From Brucellaceae bacterium (GTDB lineage: Bacteria; Pseudomonadota; Alphaproteobacteria; Rhizobiales; Rhizobiaceae), in NCBI GenBank assembly GCA_020637775.1, contig JACKJV010000012.1:28812-92811 (forward strand): a stretch of 64,000 bases of DNA, in the 5' to 3' direction. The notes below the pieces were generated by a model, which ran no database searches, was not told where the DNA came from, and worked only from the letters and a program-made list of their open reading frames with translations. Positions 30,316-42,123 of this stretch are shown one piece after another (positions within the stretch are counted from its first letter, which is position 1; each line of letters starts with the position of its first letter). A program made the position numbers and the translations under genes.

Positions 30316-31192
30316 GTCATCGATCGGGAGTCCCGCCGGCCCGCATGGCGGCCTTTCGAGATGATTGATTGCCGTGCAGATTGCTGTCTACTTCTAGCTG
30401 CAACGCAAACCAAGGCAGCCCTGCTTCCAAGATGCCGTTGATCCGTCTTTCAGGACAATCAGACTGAAATCATGATCGGAATTACAAAGAAATAGTGGCG
30501 ATGCCATCCACACATGAAAATCGGCCCGGCCGCGATCCTGTTTCTTGCGCGCGCCGGGCCTCTACGGGTTTTTACCCTTCAACCGGGTGTTTCCGGTTGC
30601 CATGCCGGGCGATGCCGCCACCGTCGCGGAACGGCACAAGCCTGCCCGGCTCATCGAATGAATTGTTGGCGAATTGCCGGTGTCCCCTGTCACGCGGCGC
30701 CTTCAGGCACCGGGGGCCTTGCAATCCGTGGTCCGCCGCAACCGGGCGGACCCTTCGGGACTCTTCGGTGGTTCCATCAAACCTCTCCTCTTCCCGTCGG
30801 TTTGCAATCTGGCCGGTCGTCCGACCGTTCGGCATCCGGGTTCCGGCCTGCCTGTGCGGGAGCGTTCCCTGACGCTTCGAACCGCTGGCGCCGCATCCCT
30901 CCGGATGCTGACTGGAAGCATGCGCCCTGCGCCGCCCTTGCGTCAATGCCCCCGCCAATCACATTTTCAGGGCGTGCCGCCGGGTTATCCACCGGGTTTC
31001 CACAAGTGTTCTTGTTTTGTCCGCATTTCTGTGGATAGTATGGTCAATTCCTGTCAGCAGGATCATTCCGTCCCCTTTCCACATGGGAAACAATGACTAC
31101 ATGAGACGCTTGGCCGGCAGCACGACGCCGGACGACCCGGCAGAAAACGTGTTTCCCGACCGGCTGGCAGGCCGGCCCCGCTGCGAGCGACC
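30316..31192. other. Long intergenic region upstream of uvrA
   Basis: These 877 bases hold no gene I can support. The open frames on both strands are Arg/Pro-rich and lack ribosome binding sites. The right end holds the uvrA promoter region with a near-consensus LexA box; the left end is upstream of the HTH/DUF4019 gene. Confidence 0.5.
31008..31022 (+). promoter_or_regulatory. Near-consensus LexA box upstream of uvrA
   Basis: GTTCTTGTTTTGTCC fits GTTC-N7-GTTC with one mismatch in the second half-site. It is about 170 bases before the uvrA start. Confidence 0.5.
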
Positions 31193-34114
<2,922 letters not shown>

Positions 34115-34138
34115 CCCGGCCGCGATGCCGGGACACGC

Positions 34139-34170
34139 CTTGACACCTGTCAATGAAGTCTGCCCGCCAT
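34139..34170 (+). promoter_or_regulatory. Possible heat-shock (RpoH-type) promoter of hsp20
   Basis: CTTGACA at 34139-34145 is followed, after about 17 bases, by CCCGCCAT, a loose match to RpoH promoters of alphaproteobacteria. Predicted initiation near 34177 would begin the transcript at the hairpin described next. The -35 also lies in a TTGACA-CC-TGTCAA palindrome. Confidence 0.35.
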
Positions 34171-34177
34171 CGCATGA

Positions 34178-34237
34178 ATCCTTTCGCGTCCGGCCTGCCC
34201 TCACCGGCAGGCCCGCGCAACGTGAAAGGATGAAACC
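34178..34237 (+). promoter_or_regulatory. SD-sequestering leader hairpin of hsp20 (RNA thermometer candidate)
   Basis: ATCCTTTC (34178-34185) is an exact complement of GAAAGGAT (34224-34231), which contains the hsp20 ribosome binding site. Inside it, GGCCTGCC (34192-34199) pairs with GGCAGGCC (34206-34213). Small heat-shock genes of rhizobia are classically controlled by ROSE-type thermometers that mask the ribosome binding site in this way. Confidence 0.65.
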
Positions 34238-34729
34238 ATGTCTGACAAGCGCACAAGACAAGACCTGTCCCCGTGGTCCGGCAATCCTTTTGCCGATTTC
34301 CGGAAACAGATGGATGACCTGATGGAGGGCTTCTTCGGATCCGGCGGCACGCTGGCCGCCCGCTCCGGCCTGCCGTCGCTCGACATGACCGGTGCGATCC
34401 GCCCGGCCATCGACATCGCCGAAAACGCCGACGCCATCACGCTGACCGCCGAATTGCCCGGCATGAGCGAGGACCAGGTCGACCTGACCATCCGCAACGG
34501 CCTGCTGACCCTGAAGGGCGAGAAGAGGATCGAGCACGACGGCGACAAGGATGACGTCCACGTCGTCGAACGGTCTTACGGATCCTTCCAGCGCTCCTTT
34601 CCCATTCCCGAGCGCGTTGACGCCGATGCCATCGACGCGAAATTCGACAAGGGCGTGCTGACGGTCACCATGCCAAAGCGCAAGGATGTGTCCACGGCCG
34701 GCCGCAAGGTGCAGATCGGCAAGGCCTGA
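34238..34729 (+). CDS. Small heat shock protein, Hsp20/alpha-crystallin family
   Basis: The 163-residue holdase has an N-terminal arm (NPFADFRKQMDDLMEGFFG) and an alpha-crystallin domain (about residues 50-150: IRPAIDIAENADAITLTAEL, LLTLKGEKRIE, YGSFQRSFPIPERVD, GVLTVTMPKRK). It keeps unfolding proteins from aggregating. AAGGA precedes the ATG but can be masked by the leader hairpin. It follows uvrA on the same strand but seems to have its own promoter. Confidence 0.94.
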   Translation: MSDKRTRQDLSPWSGNPFADFRKQMDDLMEGFFGSGGTLAARSGLPSLDMTGAIRPAIDIAENADAITLTAELPGMSEDQVDLTIRNGLLTLKGEKRIEHDGDKDDVHVVERSYGSFQRSFPIPERVDADAIDAKFDKGVLTVTMPKRKDVSTAGRKVQIGKA

Positions 34730-34736
34730 CCAGACG

Positions 34737-34931
34737 GGCGCTGTCAGGCGTCGGGAAATCCGATCCGCGCCAGCGCCGCGACCAGATCCTCCGCGATCGG
34801 CCGCGGCCCGGCGGCCTGTCCCGTTTCGCCATGCAGCCAGACGGCGGCGCAGGCCGCCTCGAAGGCAGGCACGCCTTGGGCCAGGAGGGCGGTAACGATC
34901 CCCGCCAGCACATCGCCGGACCCGGCCGTCG
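34737..34931 (-). pseudogene. Truncated second copy of the nnr 3' end
   Basis: This segment aligns without gaps to 35710-35904, the 3' end of the intact nnr gene, with 13 mismatches by my count over 195 bases. Its frame encodes the last 62 or so residues of the NnrD domain ([10 protein letters not shown] through ARIGFPDA) with about four amino acid changes. It has no upstream coding part and cannot make an enzyme. See the finding on the flanking repeat. Confidence 0.9.
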
Positions 34932-35011
34932 GCATTGGCTGGCGAACAAGAATGGTGCATTCCTACCGGCCGCTGGTCCTGGAACGAGGTCGAATACAAG
35001 GCATGATCCGA

Positions 35012-35383
35012 TCACCCCACGATGGCGCCGATCACGATTGCAATTAGAACGAAGACCGCGAACGCGACGAACATGTTGGCATGCTTCATCGCGGCTCTCT
35101 TTTCCTTGACGATCTCGGCGACATCCTGCGGGTCGAATTCATGGCCGCAGTGACGGCACACCGACGCGTCGTATCGGATTTGCTCTGCACATTTGGGGCA
35201 TTGTTTCGAATTGAACTTGGTCAACTCCGGGGGCCTCGACATGAGACCGACTGCCAAGAGCGCAAGAACGCTGAATAGGAGCGCTAGGATGAACCAGTTC
35301 ACGGCGCTGCGGCCCTTTGATGAAGCTACAGCGCCAGTGAAAATCGCAACTGCAATCCAGACAACGACTACCCAAATTTCCAT
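35012..35383 (-). CDS. Zinc-ribbon membrane protein
   Basis: The 123-residue protein starts MEIWVVVVWIAVAIF (ATG at 35383 after GGGGG). It has two N-terminal helices, a cytoplasmic-looking C-x2-C...C-x2-C zinc ribbon (CPKCAEQIRYDASVCRHCGHEF) and a third helix at the C-terminus (MFVAFAVFVLIAIVIGAIVG). The zinc ribbon resembles those of many small bacterial membrane proteins of unknown function. It lies inside the insert flanked by the nnr repeat. Confidence 0.75.
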   Translation of the reverse strand: MEIWVVVVWIAVAIFTGAVASSKGRSAVNWFILALLFSVLALLAVGLMSRPPELTKFNSKQCPKCAEQIRYDASVCRHCGHEFDPQDVAEIVKEKRAAMKHANMFVAFAVFVLIAIVIGAIVG

Positions 35384-35491
35384 TTGCACCCCCTACCTGA
35401 GAAACGTTGATCGCTGGAAAAAATCGGTTGCACAAGCTACCGCACTCAATCACTGTCTGCAAAGGAGGCAACCGAGGTTTATGCCGACCTG

Positions 35492-35863
35492 ATGCGCGTG
35501 GCGACGAAGCCAGGTGGGCGTATCGGCCAGATCGTCGCGGCAGTTTCGGGACCAGACGCAGACAGTAGCGAGCGTAAATTGCCGCTGACATGGTGGTTGT
35601 CATGGCTATTCGCGATACAATCGGATGAAATTGTCGGCTTGCTGGACTGGATTGTTTCGGCCGCCGAGATACTCCGAACTCCCGGCTATGCACCGGTCAG
35701 TCTTGATGAGGCGCCGTCAGGCGTCGGGAAATCCGATCCGCGCCAGCGCCGCGACCAGATCCTCTGCAATCGGCCGCGGCCCGGCTGCCCTGCCGGCTTC
35801 GCCATGCAGCCAGACGGCGGCGCAGGCCGCCTCGAAGGCAGGCACGCCTTGGGCCATGAGTGA
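35492..35863 (+). pseudogene. Probable truncated foreign gene fragment
   Basis: An open frame reads through MRVATKPGGRIGQIVAAVSG and then LPLTWWLSWLFAIQSDEIVG. It continues upstream without a start as far as the stop at 35408, and its 3' part runs antisense into the nnr gene from 35710. The part before 35710 looks like real coding sequence, so it is probably a broken gene cut by the nnr junction. I do not recognise the family. Confidence 0.35.
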
Positions 35864-35904
35864 GGTGACGATCCCCGCCAGCACATCGCCGGACCCGGCC
35901 GTCG
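35710..35904. repeat. Direct repeat of the nnr 3' end (copy inside the intact gene)
   Basis: This is the partner of 34737-34931, in the same orientation, offset by exactly 973 bases and gap-free. About 93% identity by hand count. Confidence 0.9.
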
Positions 35905-37219
35905 CAAGCGTGGGCGGTGCATTGGTGTTGATGGCGACCCGGCCGTCAGGTGCGGCGACCACCGTGTCACCGCCCTTCAGCACGACGACAGCCCCGGCGC
36001 GCGCCGCCGCTGCGCATGCCCGCTCGATGCGGGCAAGGCCGCCGCCGGACACCAGGTCCGGAAAGATCCGGGCGAACTCGCCCTCATGTGGCGTCAGCAC
36101 CACCGAAAGGCCGCTGCCGCCTATGGCGCCCCAAAGGTCTGCCGGCCGGTCCGCAAAGGCGGTCAGCGCGTCGGCATCCAGAACCACGGATGTCAATCCC
36201 CGCCCGTTTTCCCGGCGGCCGGCATCCAGCATCGCCAGAACCGCTTTGCGCGTACGCTCACCGGCACCGCAGCCCGGTCCCGCAAGGGCGGCCCGTGTCT
36301 TGCCCTCCGCCAGAAAGGCGCAAATCTCATCCTGGTCGCGCACCGGGCGGACCATGACCGATGTCAGATGCGCGGCATGAACCAGCACGGCCGAGGGCGG
36401 CGAAAGCACCGTCACCGCCCCGGCACCGCTGCGCGCCGCGGCCATCGCGGCAAGGCGCGCCGCCCCCGTGGAAGACGGCCCGCCGGAAAGCACGGCAGCC
36501 GCGCCGCGCGCATATTTGTGCGTATCGCAGGCCAGCCGCGGCATGGCATGGCGCCAGAGCGCTGGCACGTTCTCATGCGCACGAACGGCGATGTCCCGGA
36601 GAACCGCTTCCGGAATGCCGATGTCGGCGAGCACGAGTTCACCGCAGAAATCACGCCCCGGCAGAAGCACATGGCCCGGCTTCTTGCGAAAGAAGGTGAC
36701 GGTCAGAGCGGCGCGGAAACAGGCGCCGTGCGGCTCTCCGCTATCGCCCGACAGGCCGGACGGCAGGTCGACCGCGACGACCGGCACGCCGGCGCCCGCG
36801 CAGGCCGCTGCCGCGTCTGCCGCCATCCCCGCCAGCGGCTTGGACAACCCGGCGCCAAACAGCGCATCCACCACGAGACCGGCCTCTGCCGGGTCGAATT
36901 CGGCCAGCGGCCGCACCGCGCCCGTCCATCGGGCCGCGGCCCATCCGGCATCGCTGTCGGGCCGCGGGGCTGCAAGCGCGAACAGGTTCACCACGACGCC
37001 ATCGCCGGCCAGCAAGCGCGCCACCACATAGCCGTCGCCGCCATTGTTGCCTGGCCCGCACAGCACCGCGACCCGCTCCAGACCCGGAAACCGCTTCAGG
37101 ATCGCCGCATGAACGGCCCTGCCGGCGTTTTCCATCAGGCCGGGACCGTCGAAAGGCCCGTTCGCGATGGCAAGGGCGTCCGCCCGCCCCATGTTTTCCG
37201 GGGTCAGAAGCTCGTGCAT
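35717..37219 (-). CDS. nnr: Bifunctional NAD(P)H-hydrate epimerase / ADP-dependent dehydratase
   Basis: The 500-residue protein repairs damaged NADHX and NADPHX. The N-terminal epimerase (NnrE) has ENAGRAVHAAI, CGPGNNGGDGYVVARLL and VVAVDLPSGLSGDSG. The C-terminal dehydratase (NnrD) has KYARGAAAVLSGGP, VLTPHEGEFARIF, VVLKGGDTVVAAPDG and the ADP-site [12 protein letters not shown]. The intact gene is downstream of, and divergent from, glnB-glnA, as in many rhizobia. Its 3' end is repeated 973 bases away. Confidence 0.95.
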   Translation of the reverse strand: MHELLTPENMGRADALAIANGPFDGPGLMENAGRAVHAAILKRFPGLERVAVLCGPGNNGGDGYVVARLLAGDGVVVNLFALAAPRPDSDAGWAAARWTGAVRPLAEFDPAEAGLVVDALFGAGLSKPLAGMAADAAAACAGAGVPVVAVDLPSGLSGDSGEPHGACFRAALTVTFFRKKPGHVLLPGRDFCGELVLADIGIPEAVLRDIAVRAHENVPALWRHAMPRLACDTHKYARGAAAVLSGGPSSTGAARLAAMAAARSGAGAVTVLSPPSAVLVHAAHLTSVMVRPVRDQDEICAFLAEGKTRAALAGPGCGAGERTRKAVLAMLDAGRRENGRGLTSVVLDADALTAFADRPADLWGAIGGSGLSVVLTPHEGEFARIFPDLVSGGGLARIERACAAAARAGAVVVLKGGDTVVAAPDGRVAINTNAPPTLATAGSGDVLAGIVTSLMAQGVPAFEAACAAVWLHGEAGRAAGPRPIAEDLVAALARIGFPDA

Positions 37220-37314
37220 GGCCGCACCCGTTCCTCCATGTTCATGTCGGTGCCGCCGGAGTTATCCGCCGGCCCGCCACCCTGCGCAAGACGCATCGCG
37301 CCCGGACGAAAAAT

Positions 37315-37370
37315 CAGGCAGGCGAAGCACGGTCTGCCTGCTTGTTTTTTATGCAGACTGCCTGTTTTTT
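37315..37370. terminator. Tandem terminator/attenuator-like element between nnr and glnB
   Basis: CAGGCAG (37315-37321) can pair with CTGCCTG at 37334-37340, or with the same word at 37358-37364. T-runs follow at 37345-37350 and 37365-37370. A competing GTCTGC/GCAGAC stem (37332-37337 with 37353-37358) would disrupt the first. On the minus strand the same stem is followed by ATTTTT, so it could act in both directions. Confidence 0.5.
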
Positions 37371-37392
37371 AACCGGACGCGACAGGCTATGA

Positions 37393-37941
<549 letters not shown>

Positions 37942-37994
37942 GGCGCATTGCCGGTTCGCACGTCAAGTCATCGTCATTACAAAGGGAATTCAGC

Positions 37995-39404
37995 ATGACG
38001 ACAGCAAACGATATCATGAAGCAGATCAAGGACAACGACGTGAAGTTCGTCGACCTGCGCTTCACGGATCCCAAGGGCAAGATGCAGCACGTCACGATGG
38101 ACGTGAGCGCCGTCGACGAGGACATGTTCGCCGATGGCGTGATGTTCGATGGCTCCTCGATCGGCGGCTGGAAGGCGATCAACGAGTCCGACATGGTGCT
38201 GATGCCCGACACGGCGACGGTCCACATGGATCCCTTCTTCGCCCAGTCCACCATGGTCGTCATCTGCGACATCCTCGACCCGGTCTCCGGCGAGGCCTAT
38301 AACCGCGATCCGCGCGGCACCGCCAAGAAGGCCGAGGCCTACATGAAGGCCGAAGGCATTGGCGACACCGTTTTCGTCGGCCCGGAAGCCGAATTCTTCG
38401 TGTTCGACGACGTGAAGTATAAGGCCGATCCCTACAACACCGGCTTCAAGCTCGATTCGACCGAACTGCCGTCCAACGACGATTCCGATTACGAGACCGG
38501 CAACCTGGGCCACCGGCCGCGCGTCAAGGGCGGCTATTTCCCGGTTCCGCCGATCGACTCCGAGCAGGACATGCGCTCCGAAATGCTTTCGGTCATGTCC
38601 GAGATGGGCGTCACGGTCGAAAAGCACCACCACGAGGTTGCCGCAGCGCAGCACGAACTCGGCATCAAGTTCGACACCCTGACCCGCAATGCCGACAAGA
38701 TGCAGATCTACAAGTATGTCGTGCACCAGGTCGCCAACGCCTATGGCAAGACGGCCACCTTCATGCCGAAGCCGGTCTTCGGCGACAACGGTTCGGGCAT
38801 GCACGTTCACCAGTCGATCTGGAAGGACGGCAAGCCGACCTTCGCGGGCAATGAATATGCCGGCCTGTCCGAGAGCTGCCTCTACTATATTGGCGGCATC
38901 ATCAAGCACGCCAAGGCCATCAATGCCTTCACCAACCCGTCGACCAACTCCTACAAGCGCCTGGTTCCGGGCTACGAGGCTCCGGTCCTGCTGGCCTATT
39001 CGGCCCGCAACCGTTCCGCCTCCTGCCGCATTCCCTTCGGCAACAACCCGAAGGCCAAGCGCGTGGAAGTCCGCTTCCCCGACCCGACGGCCAACCCCTA
39101 TCTCGGCTTTGCCGCGATGCTGATGGCCGGCCTCGACGGCATCAAGAACAAGATCCATCCCGGCCAGGCCATGGACAAGGATCTCTATGACCTGCCCGCC
39201 AAGGAACTCAAGAAGATCCCGACCGTCTGCGGTTCGCTGCGCGAAGCCCTGATGGCCCTCGACAAGGATCGCAAGTTCCTCACCGCCGGTGGCGTGTTCG
39301 ACGACGACCAGATCGATGCCTTCATCGAGCTGAAGATGGAAGAGGTGATGCGCTTCGAAATGACGCCGCACCCGGTCGAATTCGACATGTATTATTCGGT
39401 CTGA
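37995..39404 (+). CDS. glnA: Glutamine synthetase type I
   Basis: The 469-residue enzyme joins ammonia and glutamate using ATP. It shows [13 protein letters not shown], the [10 protein letters not shown] metal-binding motif, [33 protein letters not shown] and the adenylylation loop [10 protein letters not shown], whose Tyr is modified by GlnE. The length is normal for the dodecameric form. It follows glnB and is ended by a strong terminator. Confidence 0.98.
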   Translation: MTTANDIMKQIKDNDVKFVDLRFTDPKGKMQHVTMDVSAVDEDMFADGVMFDGSSIGGWKAINESDMVLMPDTATVHMDPFFAQSTMVVICDILDPVSGEAYNRDPRGTAKKAEAYMKAEGIGDTVFVGPEAEFFVFDDVKYKADPYNTGFKLDSTELPSNDDSDYETGNLGHRPRVKGGYFPVPPIDSEQDMRSEMLSVMSEMGVTVEKHHHEVAAAQHELGIKFDTLTRNADKMQIYKYVVHQVANAYGKTATFMPKPVFGDNGSGMHVHQSIWKDGKPTFAGNEYAGLSESCLYYIGGIIKHAKAINAFTNPSTNSYKRLVPGYEAPVLLAYSARNRSASCRIPFGNNPKAKRVEVRFPDPTANPYLGFAAMLMAGLDGIKNKIHPGQAMDKDLYDLPAKELKKIPTVCGSLREALMALDKDRKFLTAGGVFDDDQIDAFIELKMEEVMRFEMTPHPVEFDMYYSV

Positions 39405-39425
39405 TCCGCATACAACCGTGTATCG

Positions 39426-39460
39426 AAAGCCCCGGCGGAGCGATCCGCCGGGGCTTTTTT
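39426..39460 (+). terminator. Rho-independent terminator after glnA
   Basis: AAAGCCCCGGCGGA pairs perfectly with TCCGCCGGGGCTTT around a GCGA loop, followed by TTT. Confidence 0.9.
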
Positions 39461-39491
39461 ATTGGCGCAGGCTTATTCCCGATGACGCGCT

Positions 39492-39508
39492 GCAAAACAT
39501 GATTTTGC
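39492..39508. promoter_or_regulatory. Candidate operator upstream of the ABC importer operon
   Basis: GCAAAA-N5-TTTTGC is an exact palindrome 130 bases before the substrate-binding protein gene. A second one, GTTAGC-N4-GCTAAC, lies at 39570-39585. The cognate regulator is unknown. Confidence 0.35.
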
Positions 39509-39640
39509 GGTGCATCTAATACCTTTGCCGCATATCCGAAAGCCGCATTGAGAATACGAACTCTCTAAAGTTAGCATGGGCTAACCTTCGGCCAAAGGAG
39601 GACCGGCCGGCAGGTTTCAACCTGAATTCGGGAGGACTTC

Positions 39641-40987
39641 ATGTCACGATTCATTCTCAACAGGCGCGGCATCCTGAAAGCCGGCGTGGCCGGCGGCGCG
39701 GCCCTGGCTGCTCCGATGCATTTCGTCAGGGGCGCCTATGCCCAGGACATGTCCTGCAACGTGCCGACAGGCGACACGGTCACGCTCGGTTTCAATGTGC
39801 CCCAGTCCGGCCCCTATGCCGACGAGGGCGCTGACGAGCTGCGCGCCTACCAGCTTGCCGTCAAGCATCTCAATGGCGAAGGCGACGGCGGCATGCTCTC
39901 CACCTTCACGTCCAAGGCGCTGAAGGGCAATGGCATTCTCGGCAAGAAGGTGGCTTACGTCACCGGCGACACGCAGACCAAGTCCGATGCCGCCCGCGAC
40001 AGTGCCAAACGCATGATCGAGAAGGAAGGCGCGGTGATGATCACCGGCGGCTCGTCGTCCGGCGTCGCCGTGGCCGTCCAGGGTCTTTGCCAGGAAATGG
40101 GCATCATCTTCATGGCCGGCCTCACCCACTCCAACGACACCACCGGCAAGGACAAGAAGCGCTACGGCTTCCGCCACTTCTTCAATGCCTATCAGTCCGG
40201 CGTGGCGCTGGGTCCGGTGCTGAAGGAGGAATACGGCACCGACCGCCGCGCCTATCACCTCACCGCCGACTACACCTGGGGCTGGACCCAGGAGGAATCG
40301 ATCAAGAACACCACCGAGGGCCTCGGCTGGGAGACGGTCGCCACGGTACGCACGCCGGTCGGCGCGGGCGACTTCTCGCAATACATCACGCCGGTTCTCA
40401 ATTCCGGCGCCGATGTCCTGATCCTGAACCACTACGGCAAGGACATGGTCAACTCGCTGACCCAGGCCATCCAGTTCGGCCTGAAGGACAAGCAGGTCAA
40501 CGGCAAGAATTTCGAGATCGTCGTGCCGCTGTTCTCGCGCCTGATGGCCAAGGGCGCGGGCGACAACATCAAGGGCATTCTGGGCACGACCAACTGGAAC
40601 TGGTCGCTTGACGACGAGGCCTCGCAGGCCTTCGTGAAGTCGTTCGGCACCGAATACGGCTTCCCGCCGTCCCAGGCTGCCCATACCTGCTATGTGCAGA
40701 CCCTGCTCTATGCCGATGCCTGCGAGCGCGCCGGCACCTTCTTCGCACCGGCGGTCATCGAGGCGCTGGAAGGTTTCGAGTTCGACGGCATGGGCAACGG
40801 CGCCACGCTCTACCGCGCCGAAGACCACCAGTGCATGAAGTCGGCCCTGGTCGTGCGCGGCAATGACAACAAGCAGTCCGAATACGATCTGCTCAAGGTC
40901 GTCAAGGTCGTCGATCGCGAAACCCTGACCTACGATCCGTCGATCTTTGGCGGCGACCTCGGTCCGGCAGACGCGAAGCAGTGCTGA
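39641..40987 (+). CDS. ABC transporter substrate-binding protein, branched-chain amino acid/amide type
   Basis: The 448-residue periplasmic receptor has a Tat-like leader (Arg8-Arg9 in RRGILKAG, cleavage near RGAYAQD) and a Leu/Ile/Val-binding protein fold: LGFNVPQSGPYADEGADE and VAYVTGDTQTKSDAARDS. It is followed by two permeases and two ATPases, so it belongs to a complete HAAT-family importer. The ligand could be a branched-chain amino acid, amide or urea-like compound; the linkage to glnA favours a nitrogen source. GGGAGGA precedes the ATG. Confidence 0.92.
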   Translation: MSRFILNRRGILKAGVAGGAALAAPMHFVRGAYAQDMSCNVPTGDTVTLGFNVPQSGPYADEGADELRAYQLAVKHLNGEGDGGMLSTFTSKALKGNGILGKKVAYVTGDTQTKSDAARDSAKRMIEKEGAVMITGGSSSGVAVAVQGLCQEMGIIFMAGLTHSNDTTGKDKKRYGFRHFFNAYQSGVALGPVLKEEYGTDRRAYHLTADYTWGWTQEESIKNTTEGLGWETVATVRTPVGAGDFSQYITPVLNSGADVLILNHYGKDMVNSLTQAIQFGLKDKQVNGKNFEIVVPLFSRLMAKGAGDNIKGILGTTNWNWSLDDEASQAFVKSFGTEYGFPPSQAAHTCYVQTLLYADACERAGTFFAPAVIEALEGFEFDGMGNGATLYRAEDHQCMKSALVVRGNDNKQSEYDLLKVVKVVDRETLTYDPSIFGGDLGPADAKQC

Positions 40988-41004
40988 CCTGACAGGCAAC
41001 GAAG

Positions 41005-41037
41005 GGCCCGGCCGTCCCCCTAGCGGGCGGCCGGGCC
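41005..41037 (+). terminator. Hairpin between receptor and permease genes
   Basis: GGCCCGGCCG and CGGCCGGGCC form a perfect 10-bp stem 17 bases after the receptor stop. There is no long T-run, so it probably protects or partly attenuates the message, leaving more receptor than membrane components. Confidence 0.55.
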
Positions 41038-41100
41038 GTCTTGGCACTTGGCAAACCGGACCGCCGGGAAAAGGCGGACGGACATCGGGGCGTATTCTTC

Positions 41101-42117
41101 ATGGACGCAATCATCATCCAGATCCTCAACGGGCTCGACAAGGGCGCAGCCTACGCGCTCATCGCCCTGGGGCTCACGCTGGTCTTCGGAACGCTGGGCG
41201 TGGTCAACTTCGCCCACGGCGCGCTTTTCATGCTGGGCGCCTTCTGCGCGGTCACCTTCAACAAGCTGATCACCTGGCCCATCCAGCCACCCAAGGCGGA
41301 AGGCCAATTGTTCGCCCCGCCGGCCAAGCCCTATTTCGAATATGCCTTCGGCGATGCCGGTGCATGGGTCATCAACTGGTCGGTGCCCATCTCCATTCTG
41401 CTGGCGATACCCGTCATGCTGGCCTTCGGCCTTGCCATGGAGCGCGGATTGATCCGCCACTTCTACAAGCGCCCCCATGCCGACCAGATCCTGGTAACCT
41501 TCGGTCTCGCCATCGTGCTGCAGGAGATCATCAAGAAATTCTACGGCGCCAACCCCGTGCCGCAAGGCGCGCCCGACATGTTCAACGGCACGGCCAATAT
41601 CGCGGCCTTTCTCGGCCTGTCGGACATGTTCATCGTCTACCCCTGGTGGCGGCTGATCTATTTCCTGTTCGCCTTCCTGGTGATCGGCGCCGTCTTCGCC
41701 TTTCTGCAATTCACCACCTACGGCATGGTGGTGCGCGCCGGCATGCGCGACCGCGAAACCGTCGGCCTGCTCGGCATCAACATCGAGCGCCGCTTCACCG
41801 TCGTCTTCGGCATCGCAGCCGTGGTCGCGGGTCTGGCAGGCGTCATGTACACGCCGATCCTGCCGCCGGACTACCACCTCGGCATGGACTTCCTGGTGCT
41901 CAGCTTCGTCGTCGTGGTTGTCGGCGGCATGGGCTCCCTGCCCGGCGCCGTGCTGGCCGGCTTCCTGCTCGGCATATTGCAATCCTTTGCCTCGATGAAC
42001 GAGGTCAAGGCCATCTTTCCCGGCATCGACCAGATCATCATCTACCTGGTCGCCGTCACCATTCTGCTCACCCGGCCGCGCGGACTTCTGGGCCGCCAGG
42101 GCGTGATGGAGGACTGA
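41101..42117 (+). CDS. ABC transporter permease, LivH type
   Basis: The 338-residue permease begins MDAIIIQILNGLDKGAAYAL. It has about eight helices, and its core contains GLTLVFGTLGVVNFAHGALFML and GLLGINIERRFTVVFGIAA, then VVVVGGMGSLPGAVLAGFLLG, all LivH features. The start at 41101 is a family match; the frame is open to 41041. It pairs with the LivM-type permease 6 bases downstream. Confidence 0.93.
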   Translation: MDAIIIQILNGLDKGAAYALIALGLTLVFGTLGVVNFAHGALFMLGAFCAVTFNKLITWPIQPPKAEGQLFAPPAKPYFEYAFGDAGAWVINWSVPISILLAIPVMLAFGLAMERGLIRHFYKRPHADQILVTFGLAIVLQEIIKKFYGANPVPQGAPDMFNGTANIAAFLGLSDMFIVYPWWRLIYFLFAFLVIGAVFAFLQFTTYGMVVRAGMRDRETVGLLGINIERRFTVVFGIAAVVAGLAGVMYTPILPPDYHLGMDFLVLSFVVVVVGGMGSLPGAVLAGFLLGILQSFASMNEVKAIFPGIDQIIIYLVAVTILLTRPRGLLGRQGVMED

Positions 42118-42123
42118 TCGAAC

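Noticed and set aside
30572..30958. Possible 128-residue gene in the uvrA upstream region
   Set aside because: It is Arg/Gly-rich without ribosome binding site or motif; overlapping frames on the plus strand look equally unconvincing.
35492..35863. Intact new gene of 123 residues in the insert
   Set aside because: Its reading frame has no proper start, and its 3' third is antisense to nnr, so it is listed as a fragment instead.
37977..39371. Minus-strand frame spanning glnA
   Set aside because: It mirrors glnA codons and has no ribosome binding site or recognisable domain.
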